Source of the DNA: Helicoverpa zea
Lineage: Eukaryota; Arthropoda; Insecta; Lepidoptera; Noctuidae
DNA length: 64,000 nucleotides
NCBI RefSeq assembly: GCF_022581195.2
Contig: NC_061479.1
Coordinates: 4,278,001 to 4,342,000, forward strand
Reading direction: 5' to 3'
Shown: one piece after another, positions 1 to 10,545 of the stretch
Layout: each line of letters starts with the position of its first letter
How positions within the stretch are numbered: the stretch's first letter is position 1
Translations under genes and position numbers: made by a program
Notes under the pieces: generated by a model
Database searches by the model: none
What the model was told of the DNA's origin: nothing
What the model saw: only the letters and a program-made list of their open reading frames with translations

Positions 1-1329
1 AAGATACAAGTTAATTTCAACCTTCAAATTCTTTAAGTAAATATTTGTTTGTTTTATACATAATTTCCGTCATTAATACTGGTTAAGTTCTAAATATATC
101 TTAGACACCAATGGCTGATAAAAAGGTGAAGGAAAAACATCTTGAGGAAACCTGGACTATATAGTCTGAAATCACCAACCCGCATTGAGCAAGCGTGGTG
201 ATTAATGCTCAATCCTTCTCCGTGCGAGAGGAGGCCTGTGCCCAGCAGTGGGACGATAAAAAGGCTGTAACAGAATACTGGTTAGATAAACTAACTGTCA
301 TTTTATATACATTTGTGATGTTTTATCACTTAATTAAGTAGCTCAGAGTTTTCATCCACTTTCGGATAGCACGATAAATGGGTGGGTCCCGGCTGTCATA
401 TGAACATCTTTGTCAGTCGTTAAGGGTAGTCAGAAGCCAGAAAGTTGTCCAGATAACTGGGTTGAGGAGGTCAGATAGACAGGCGCTCCTTGTAAAACTC
501 TGGTACTCAGCTGCATCCGATTAGACTGGCAGCCAACCCCTACATATTTTGGGAAAAGGCTAGGCAGATGATGAATCGGTTCATCCATTGTCAAGTTACG
601 GTGTCACAAATACGCATAGCCGTCAAACTTATGATATCCCTCTTCTTGCAGGTAAGGTTAAAATCCCAAAGAATTTTTGAACTCAAACCTCTAGTCTAGT
701 AGTACTTAACACAAAAGTGGCGTATCAAATGAGATGTTTACAGTTTACATCTATTATTTAACTACGGCGTTGTAAACAGCCGTCGTGACCGGCCCGTGTT
801 TGTAATGTTATTGTGTTCTAACAATTCTATAGTGACATACATACATACAATTAGATGTCGTACAATGGACTATGCTATGTTTATATCGAACTAGTGGCCC
901 GGTACGTAAATGAATGAAGACCGTTAGATCGATTTTGTGCAAAACTTCTTATAAATCATCTTCTAAAAATTTCGAAAAAAAGCTTAGATTAAACATAATA
1001 TCGTCCACAAAAACTTTTAAACGTCTGTTGAACACTTGTCTAAAAAATTACAAATGTCATTAAAATTAGGTACGTTTTGCAGCCACACTTTTTTTAGAGA
1101 AGCGTTCAACAGATGTTTAAGCTTTTGTAGTAAGGCCGTGATGTTAGTTAACCTAGAAAGTAGAAGATAAGTGGTAGTTAACCTTCATTTGTCCAGTTAA
1201 CTATGTAGAAGCCACCCAAAAGATAGTTGGACAAAATTAGAGAGATGAAACTTATTTTTATCACAGTTTTGGACTTTATACTCACGTGCCATAATTTCTC
1301 ATGTCTCGTGTACGTGTGCAAAATAAAAA

Positions 1330-1662
1330 TAGATTTATTGCAAGTACATGAGAATTTGGGACATCCGTAGAAGAACTCAAGTCACCAATATAGCCCACAG
1401 GGTTAGCAAATTGAAGTGGCAATGGGCAGGCCATATTGCTCGCAGAGCGGATGGCCGATGGGGTCGAAAAGTGCTGGAGTGGAGACCACAGACTAGCAAG
1501 CGCAGCGCAGGACGTCCACCAACAAGGTGGACGGATAACCTTATAAAGGTTGCCGGAAGACGCTGGATGCAGGTCGCCTCCAACAGGTATCTGTGGAGAT
1601 CTTAGGGGGAGGCCTATGTTCAGCAGTGGACGTCCTATGCCTGAGATGATGATGATGATGAC
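1330..1662 (+). pseudogene. LINE C-terminal fragment (RTE-like) with (GAT)n tail
   Basis: Open frame 1348-1605 has KWQWAGHIARR, GRKVLEWRPQT and GRPPTRWTDNLIKVAG, the C-terminal end typical of lepidopteran LINEs, then GGCCTATGTTCAGCAGTGGA and ATGATGATGATG. Short related 3' ends lie at 26030-26125 and 41087-41235. Confidence 0.82.
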
Positions 1663-2274
1663 ATGAGAATTAAGATTGATTGCTGGGCAGTTGGTTTCGG
1701 CAGAAATACGGACGAAATCAGAAGGGGTGAATTTTCCTGTGTAAGTACGCACTGATTGCTCCGTAGTTCTGCTGAATTGATACCCGGGTTGAGTTGAAAA
1801 CGCTTTGAGTATTTTATGAAACTTTCACAAAGCAGCCCGTAGTTTGGAAGTTGGTGATTGACACCGGTGCATCGGAGAGCACGTAAATGTCGGTCTTGCG
1901 CCTGATCTATCTCCGGTCGTGTCGGATTGCCGTCCCATCGGGTTATGAGAGTAAAGGAATAGTGAGAGCACCTGTGTCCAAGCAAATGCTTGTGCACTAT
2001 AATATGTCCTGCGCAGCTGGCTAATCTCTTTAGAGTGAACAGTCACCATGGCAGACAATCGGTCTGGATGCCATTACATATTTTTAAAGACTTTAATCCA
2101 AATTTTATGTCTATTATTAAACACTCTTGCACTTTGAACCCACGTGTATTCTCGGTGTAAATGAAAGACTTATGAGTCACGGGACGTGAATTGCAGTCGG
2201 TTTTAACTTTAGCTCTCCTTCTAAGAACATTGTGTTTTTTGACAGAAATATAAGAAACTAGTTTCCGTTAATCG

Positions 2275-2670
2275 AAGTCGTGGTGGCCTAGTGGGTAAGA
2301 GCCAACCTCTCGAGTATGAGGGCGTGAGTTCGATTCCAGGTCAGGCAAGTACCAATGCAACTTTTCTAAGTTTGTATGTACTTTCTAAGAAATTATCTTG
2401 GACACCAATGACTGTGTTTCGGATGGCACGTTAAACTGTAGGTCCCGGCTGTCACTGAATATCCTAAGTAGTCGTTACGGGTAGTTAGAAGCTAGAAAGT
2501 TTGACAACCAGACTTACTAGGATATTGGACTGCCCGGATTGAGGAGGTCAGACAGGCAGTCGCTCCTCGTAAAGCACTGGTACTCAGCTGCATCCAGTTA
2601 GACCGCCGTTGGAAGCCGACTCTAACATAGTTGCGAAAAGGTTTGGGAGATGATGATGATGATGATGATG
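2275..2670 (+). mobile_element. tRNA-headed SINE, family B
   Basis: Same tRNA-like head as family A, then a different tail: GGTCCCGGCTGTCA, TCAGCTGCATCCAGTTAGAC, CCGACTCTAACATAGTTG and a (GAT)n end. Partial copies: 365-580, 6690-7190 (-), 13897-13990 (-), 34546-34850, 36845-37055 (-), 39045-39205 (-), 40755-40910 (-), 45985-46045, 46150-46310 (-), 56315-56425, 57875-58055 (-), 61715-62045 (-), 62790-63030, 63110-63210, 63565-63620, 63780-63930. Confidence 0.85.
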
Positions 2671-3047
2671 ACAGTGGTTCCTTAGATAAGCAAATAAACA
2701 AACAAACTCATAAACACCAAAATATCAATATAGAAATAAATAAGATTCGTAAATTATCTTCTCTTAAACAAAGGTTAAGTTGACGTGGCTTTTGCCATTT
2801 ATAAGCCAATTTACTTTGGGAAATCCTGGTTGGTTGATCTGGGGTCAGATAAATTTATCAATTACAGTGGTATTTCAGTACTTAATAACACCATTAATTA
2901 ACCTGACTTGATCTTCCGAATGTATTTTCCAAAATTATGATTCTTATTTGCATGATTTCATGACCATACATTAATATTTTTAAATGGTATTTTTTTTCTT
3001 TTGGACTTTTGGTTGTGATCATTTTTTGTTTTTTTGTTGTGTATTTG

Positions 3048-3341
3048 TGTGTCGTGGCGGCCTAGTGGGCAAAGAACCAACCTCTCGAGTATGAGGGTGT
3101 GGGTTCGAATCCAGGTCAGGCAAGTACCAATGCAACTTTTCTAAGTTTGTATGTACTTTCAAAGTATATCTTGGACACCAATGGTTGATAAAAAGGTGAA
3201 GGAAAACATCTTGAGAAAACCTGGACTATGTAGTCTGAAATCACCAACCCACATTGAGCAAGCGTGGTGATTAATGCTCAATCCTTCTCCAAGTAAGAGG
3301 AGGCCTGTGCCCAGCAGTGGGATGATAAAAAGGCTGTAACA
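3048..3341 (+). mobile_element. tRNA-derived SINE, family A, full-length copy
   Basis: Head GGCGGCCTAGTGGGCAAAG (A-box-like) and GGTTCGAATCC (B box), then a tail with TATCTTGGACACCAATGG, GAAGGAAAACATCTTGAG and GCCCAGCAGTGGGA..GGCTGTAAC. Other copies: 94-272, 42285-42359 plus 42723-42838, 29770-29985 (-), 33195-33420 (-), 54755-54900 (-), 56980-57062. Confidence 0.88.
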
Positions 3342-4283
3342 TATTTTGTGTGTCCTAAGACTTGCCGACATTATTTTAGTACCTAGGTTTCACCCACTGC
3401 CTGAGGGAACTACTTACTAGCCGCACCCGGATAAAACTTAGCCTTTTATCAAAGTGCATATAAGCAGTTTTGCAATAAAAGAATAAGCAACCAATATTCC
3501 ACATGAATTATACCTATTCCTAACTGATTTTGCAGTTTACATTTTATTTATTAGTAATATAAGGAAAAAATATTATTTATAAACAAGTACTTAGATCATC
3601 TAGCTAGAATATTAAAAAGGTCCTCTAAAATATTGCATAATTCTACTTTGAGAAAAATAACTTGAAAAATAGTTCTGTTTTGTATGCTAATATAAATATT
3701 GATAGAAACCAAAACAATACAATACCATGCTAAGTATATGTATGTATTTATTGAGCCATTACTAAGAAATAGTTCCATAATATTCAATAGTTCTTGTAAC
3801 TGTTCATCTGTATTCAATACATGATTATACGAATAAATGTAGTACCTACAATGACACGTTTTTTGAATGCATACCTAAAAGTGCCTAATTGTACACAAAA
3901 TAATATGCCAAATGCTTCTCACTTCAGAGCGGCAAAGTTATATGATGAGAATTTTACTGTAATAATAGTTTCCAGACTGAGACTCGAAGGAGATCAACTG
4001 CGCAGGACAAATTATAGTGCATAAGCATTCGCGCAGACACAGGTACTCACTGTTCCTTCACTCTTATAGCGCGATGGAACGGCAATCCGACACCACCGGA
4101 GAGAGATCAGGCGCAGGACCGACATTATCGAGCTCTACAATGCACGAACGTATCAATCGATGAATTGATGAGATACCGTGTGGTACCGTGGAGGAGAAGA
4201 AGCAGGAAAGCGGACCCCGGGCCCGGAAGGGCAACCGGGACAACGCTAGGATGATGATGATGATGATGATGACCGTGTGGCCC

Positions 4284-4959
4284 GTTGATTATCACACTGC
4301 CCCGCATGATTATTAGTTATAGTTATTAGGAGGTTTTATTATATTATTTTGTTGTAAATTTTGTGTTAATTTTTGTATAGTTATTTTGATTTTCAGTTTT
4401 GTTTTGTTTTGATTTGTGTTAGATTTAAGTTAAAATTTTATTATTTATATGTATGTGTGTAGGTATTATGGACACCACTATCGAATTAGTATTACACTGT
4501 AATGATAGTGTGTATGTTTTTAAATAAATAAATAAATAAATAAATAAATGATGCAGCGTAGCGCGTGTATGCGTTTTTTTTCCGTTGCTTGTAAATATCT
4601 CTGTTTGTATGGAAAACACGCATAGTCCAACACACTGAAAATGCATCTACGCGCGTTCATGCGGATCACGCGCATACACGCGGAGAAACATGCACCCCCG
4701 CGCGTAGGTGCGGGGCGAGACGCAAGGTATGGCACACTGAATCCCGCAGTGCCGCGCGTGATTTTGAATGAGCGTGACGTGAATATTTGAAAATGGAACT
4801 CGATGAGAGCCGCCGTGCGTGAATCTACAAAACGCACCTACGCGCGTGAGTGCGCAAAAAACCCGCACGATGATGCAGATCTGCACTCCCGCAGGACCGC
4901 GCGTAGGTGCGTCGACACGCAAGATGCAGCGTGATGCGGGGCAGTGTGAAGATCACCTT
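4284..4959. mobile_element. GC-word MITE with a nested (AAAT)n-tailed retroposon
   Basis: TTATCACACTGCCCCGCAT near 4289 and the inverse ATGCGGGGCAGTGTGAAGAT near 4934 form the ends. The interior (4550-4930) repeats ACGCGCGTAGGTGCG-like words. A retroposon piece (about 4311-4549) ending in (AAAT)n interrupts the left part, with ATGAT on both sides. Confidence 0.6.
4519..4549 (+). repeat. (AAAT)n simple repeat
   Basis: About seven AAAT units that end a retroposon fragment. Confidence 0.85.
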
Positions 4960-7481
4960 AAACTAGTTGAAACCCATAACACGATTTCGGCCTGACACAG
5001 GTATCAAATCTGATAAAGATAAATTTATTTGCAAAAACATGTGTAGGTGATAATAAGAGACCTCATACCCTGTGTTCAGCACTAACGCTATGCTGCTAAC
5101 TTGCCTTGCCGTGCCTCGGAAAGCACGTTAAGCCGTTGGTCCTGCACCTGATCTCTCTCCGGTCGTGTTGGCAGTTGGCTAATCTCCGTTAAGATTAGCC
5201 GCCAGGGTCGAAATTGGTCAAGAGGACTATTATTATGCTGCTAACTTAGCTACAAATACTTGGCTGTTTGTCTGTCTTACCCTTCACTATAAAAAGCGTG
5301 AAGATACATCAATAAAATCGTATGAATGCATCCCACAGAGAAGGAAAGATGAGCGGAGATGTCATAATGCAGGTAGGTCAGGCGCCTTCTTATAGCTCAA
5401 AATCCTGCGGTGGGCATAACCAAAACTATCAGTTACGAGTGAACTAACCAAGAATTTTGGTTCTTTGAAACATCCGTCAACGATTTCTGGTATTACAAAA
5501 ATGGTCGGGTCCAAGGAAGGCATATAAGGGCGAAGACAGTAACGTTCCTCATCCCCGAACACCCGCATGTTGTCGCGCTACTTTCTTAGGAGATTTTCCG
5601 TTATGACATCTCCGCTAGTCATTGTGTTCTCCATGATGATGATACATAAATAAAATCGTATGAATGCACTATCATTGGCTTCATGTTATGCTGTCAACAT
5701 GTTCACCTTTCAATTGAAAACAGCGCCATCTATTGACCCGGGCACGTAAACAGGCGTTTTGATTCAAGGCTGGCCAATTAACATTGCTTGCTTTAGGGTC
5801 GTCAATAGAAGAAAAAATGTGTTTTTTTAAGTTCTTTTTATTAGAACAACTGATTTTGAAAGTCCGTTCGTGATAGATTTCATTCATGTTTGTGATATAG
5901 AGCTGTTTTCTAAGCTGATACTTAAAAAAAATCTAAATAGGCCTCTCTTTCTTAGCAAATCCCCAAAATACTAGAAAACCGTTTTTACGTATGCTCGGCT
6001 ATTGGATGCTAGTATTTTTTTTTGCTAACTTACTTTTGCGAGTCCCCAAAACCAAGTATTTCATAGCTGTTTTCTAAACTGATACTTAAAAATATATCTT
6101 CAAAGGCTACACTTTCTTAACAAATCCCCAAAATTGAAATTCAGAATGCTTTTTTATATGTTTGGCTAACCCATTCGATGTTAGTATTATTTTTACAAAC
6201 TTACCATTGCAAGTCCCTGAAACCAAGTAAAGATAAAGATAAAAAGTCATTTATTCAAAGCTGAAAATCACCATTTTGAAGGTCAATTTTACAAAAGATA
6301 GCCCCCAAAACGCCCTTCACCACTTCCTATGTATTTTTGCTGGGAAGAAGAAATGGTGGTACTTACTCCCCAGCTTCCAGCTCCCCACCAGCAGTTTTTC
6401 ATAGGTGTCTGTGTTTTTACAAAAGAGTAATTGGTTTTGTTTTGTAGTATATGTATCATGTCCAATAAATGTTACTAGCCCTATCTTTCCCACAAACACA
6501 TACCACGAGGAAGTAATTGGATGTTTACATTAACAATTAATGTATCGAATATCAACCTTGACTCACACACTTAAGGAAATGGGCCTGTACTTACGACATT
6601 TTGATTTGTTGACATCAGAAATTATTAATAAAAGGGACCAAAGATTCTTTTGTCACGTAGTATAGTTATGATAAAGAAGACTGGTATAGGTCATCATCTG
6701 CCTAGCCTTTTTTCTACCATGTTGGGGTTGGCTTCCAGTCTAATCGGATGCAGCTGAGTACCTACCAGTGTTGCATATAGAATGACTGCCTATGTAACCT
6801 GTAAACCTCCCATCCCATCCTCCGAGCCTGTTCCTAATTATGATAGGGTCGGCTTCCAGTCTAAGCGGATGTAGCTGAGTACCAGTGTTCTACAAGGAGC
6901 GACTGCCCTACCTGACCTCCTCAACCCTGTAACCAGGGCAACCCTATACCCATTGGTAGGACTGCTATCAGACTTACTGGCTTCTGTCTATCCGTAACGA
7001 CTACCAAGGATGTTCAATGAAAGTCGGGACCTACAATTTTACGTGCCTTCCGAAACACAGTCATTGGTGTCCAAGATATATTTAGAAAATACACACAAAC
7101 TTAGAAATCTTGCATTGGTACTTGCCTGACCTGGAATCGAACCCACACACTCATACTAGAGACTCTAGAAAGGTTGGTTTTTTACGCACTGGGCCACTAC
7201 GACTATTTCCATATACCACCACTGATTATGCCAGCATATTGACAAACAGGGTCATACATTTTCATACGGTGACTAAATTGACGTATGGTTCGAAGATCGA
7301 CTGCATGCAACTGACGCATGCCACGGAATTCTACGTCTAATGACGATTGATCAAACGTAGGTAATAACTATCTAAATACATGTATTACGATTGACGATGA
7401 GACTGTATAGGATAATGAATGTATGTATATAGCTGCAGTTTCATTATACGGTGTGATACAGGGGAAATTAACGGGTGCAGA

Positions 7482-9661
7482 TTACCCAAGAAACAAAATT
7501 TGATACTATAAAGGTCCTGAGAACGTTTTGGAGCGTGCTAATTAGTGTTCATGTTAGTACTATAATGGTGTTGTAAACATTTACAAAACCCCAATTAGGC
7601 CCTAGTATTATCACGGATTTATTCTATAGACACTACATAAAGGCTCTCATGGTGATAAGTCAGCTCTTTAGTTGAAATGTAAAAGTATCAAGAAACGCTC
7701 TTTAGTACTGAAATGGTGTTGTCTGCAACGTTTATGTAACTAAAAGTGCACTATAAAAGTAACCAAAACATGTTTATAGTGCTATTTTGCACCGTAAACG
7801 ATTCCAGTTATCTTTTTTATCCCACTGGTGACCATTTTGTTTGTGTTGTGATCGTGAATCGTGAGTGTTCTTCAAGAAAACAAAATATATCGGTAAGTTA
7901 TGCTTTATGTCGTTTGCCATTGTTGCTTAACATAACATACTATAAAACATGCATGGACCGATATGGTCTTACTCTCCCATAACTTGCTCTTGCGAAAATT
8001 ATTGTATCGATAAAATCATTATGCTGATTTCAAATTTGACAATGCGCCATTATAATTTACGTGTTTTAATTAAATTAAAATTAATAAAATAAGGACTGGT
8101 CCCGAATATGGCTGCTATAGTACACATTGGTTTCAGCCGTGCTGCTAATGTACTATCATGGCCGAAAACAGCAGCGATATTGTTACCGAAAACGAAATAG
8201 GGTTCGTTGTCCAAATATAAAATAAACCTTTTTTTGTCATAATGCTGGAAGTAATTGTACGATTGCGTTTGTTTCAGTGCTTTGCCTGCGTCGTAACATA
8301 CTCAAATTAACGATGGCATATATAATGGACGTGGATTGTTTCCTGAGCAGATATAATTTTTGATTTTGATTTGAACATCAAAATCAACAGGAATCTTGTA
8401 AGATTCCTCAGTAGATTTGACTTTATTGGAGTACAGATTTTAATGTTTAATTTTTGATTTATAAAAAAGATGTGATAATTATGTTGTTAAATAAAAAGAT
8501 GCATACGCTAATGTCACAATAATTGTGGTATTAGCGTATGCATCTTTTTGTTGATAGTTATTCTCAAGAAGTCGAGATTATGCCCGCCGAAGTGTTTTTT
8601 TTCTATAATTGTTATGTTTTATTTTAATATTACTTATTGTGATGTCGACCGTAAGTGCCCCTATTTTTTCTAGGTTTAGAATATACATACATTCAAATAC
8701 ATCTTGCCATAGATCATGTTTATAATTAATAAACAAATAAGAAACATTAAGCCTTTTTTTTTAAACTCGGAACTAGTTTTCCTTATCATAATGGGACAAA
8801 ATACATCATAGAATCGTAAGTTATGCAGACAATTTCACATTTAATTGAATCTACTTTACAATTAACTTTCTGTTTAAGAATGCTATTATATTATGAGGTG
8901 CTCTCCCTCTTATATTCTTCATCCTTATTCCTGGCTAGACAAAAAGAAACATTATTGCTACAGCCCTGTTGTGGTACAAAACAAATATTTTGTACAGAAC
9001 CATGTGCTACAGTGTCGACAGTGTGTCACCATTTATGAAATACTAGTCATATAATTGATTCTGAAAAGCTGGTATAGATGTAATTAGACCATTAATTATT
9101 CATTTTAATCCTTTTATGTCACGCTTTAGTGTCGTATGAGTAACACAGACTCACTAATAGTGCTATTTAGAATGGTTATGTCTATAGAAGGGTTTTCATG
9201 ACTTTTACAGAACTAGCCCCGTAGTAATAATGAGGGAGCTTTTAAAAAGCTAAAAGGTTACATAATAGTTGTGTAAGGTGCTTTCATAGTGCAGATTAAT
9301 CCTGTAATTATGTTTTTGATACTACTACAAAACTAGTACTATAAAAATAATTTTGACGCATTATTAGTGCAAAATAGATACATGAAAGGGTCGGTAAGGT
9401 CTTTAATAGTACTAAATAGTACCATAATCACTTTATACATATCTATTATAGTGCAAAACTTTAACGATTCTTTTGTATGGTCATGTAAGCGTTCTAAGAG
9501 CTTAATTATAGAACTTAAATGCTCTTTATCTTATAGAATCAAAACGCTTTGTTAAAAACCTTTATAGTACAGACAGTCATAATGGTTACCGTTACAGGCC
9601 TACTATAACACTGATTGGTGACAAAACGCCTTGGTTATAGAAGCTTTTGTTACTTGGGTAA
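7482..9661. mobile_element. Inverted-repeat element with CTATAA/TTATAG-word arms
   Basis: Ends TTACCCAAGAAACAAAA (7482) and the inverse of TTACCCAAGTAACAAAA (to 9661). Both outer portions (7500-7770, 9120-9640) are strings of short degenerate units with CTATAA, TAGTACTA and TATAGTGC. A perfect hairpin (8493-8549) lies near the centre. No transposase is seen. Confidence 0.55.
8493..8549. repeat. Near-perfect 57-nt hairpin
   Basis: AAAAAGATGCATACGCTAAT is followed 17 nt later by its exact inverse. The spacer (GTCACAATAATTGTGGT) is itself nearly self-complementary, so almost the whole 57 nt can fold. Confidence 0.85.
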
Positions 9662-9809
9662 CTTGCCTTTTCTTAAATAAATAAATAAATAATGTCGGGA
9701 CACCTTTTCACACACGGCCGGTTAGCCCCATGGTAAGTTATTAAATAAATTGTGCTATAGGTGCCATCACAACTGATAAACTACATATATACATATTTAT
9801 AAATACATA

Positions 9810-9945
9810 TTGTAACACCCAGACCACGGCGAAGAAGCATGCTCATCACACAAATGTCGACCGAACCGGAAATCGAACCCGGGACCTCAGATACGGCAGT
9901 CCGGCACGGTGACCATTGAGCCATCGAGGTCATCATAATCGAAGT
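9810..9945 (-). repeat. tRNA-like SINE head
   Basis: On the minus strand: GGCTCAATGGTCACCGTGCC (A-box-like) and CCCGGGTTCGATTTCCGG (B-box-like). A related head is at 47270-47340 (+). It is not a cloverleaf-competent tRNA by eye. Confidence 0.65.
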
Positions 9946-10366
9946 TGTTAAATAACCTATTCTTACATATCTAAATAAATATACTAACATTAACTTCATG
10001 TACCGACCGCGTCAAGCATTGCTTTGATTGACTCGTGTGGCTATAACTTTGCCACGAGTTTCTCTGACTTGTCTACTAATATTAACTTCGAACTGTGGTT
10101 TCATTCGCGTGGGAATCAATCCAGTAGTTCCTAAGATTAGCATATTTTGTTTGTTTGCTAGCACGCTAATATCAGGAACTGCAGAACCGATTTGAAAAGT
10201 TCTTTCAGAGTCGGAGGGTCCATTTATTGAGGGACGCTTATAAGCTGCTTTGACGGAAAGTAGTTAGCCTGAAACCACTTGTGAAATCTTTTCTAAATCA
10301 TTCAATGGGCCCTAGTTGTCGGAAATACATTTAAAATAAAATAACCCCCCTATTCCTTTATTCCAG

Positions 10367-10545
10367 GTGACAGATCTCTTCACTCAGATGCGAGAGCCGT
10401 CCCCCGGGGCGCCCAGCCCCAAGGGATCCAACTCCTCGCTGACCAACGGCGCGGTGACCAGGAACATTGGCTTCCAACAACAGAACACCGAATTGCCTTG
10501 GAGTAGCCCGGCTATATCTCTGCCTGGGAACTGTAATTCTAATTT
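10367..10545 (+). CDS. plx: plx exon, first seen in window (PTB1 insert region)
   Basis: Opens after a CCCCCCTATTCC..CAG acceptor and starts on a codon boundary (VTDLFTQ). It is rich in Ser, Pro and Asn ([11 protein letters not shown]) and looks like a disordered loop. It ends two bases into a codon at a GTGAGT donor. The partner donor upstream is not in the window. Confidence 0.82.

Larger units (their letters stand above)
1..10366. other. 5' flank or intron upstream of first visible plx exon: repeats only
   Basis: I find no exon with credible protein similarity and splice sites here. The stretch holds SINE A/B/C copies, a LINE end (1330-1662), the GC-word MITE (4284-4959), repeat 5355-5640, a LINE tail (6225-6400, minus) and the 7482-9661 element. 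The rest is AT-rich DNA without visible structure. Confidence 0.6.

Noticed and set aside
1282..2058. Minus-strand frames of 77-156 residues
   Set aside because: Antisense shadows of the LINE fragment (1330-1662) and the SINE-C copy (1810-2060).
2280..2345. Possible tRNA gene (also 3050-3115, 9810-9945, 47270-47340, 61640-61720)
   Set aside because: A- and B-box-like words exist, but no full cloverleaf could be drawn and each continues into a SINE tail.
5362..5568. 68-residue minus-strand frame
   Set aside because: Lies in an interspersed repeat also present at 60425-60560 and 63215-63390, with no domain.
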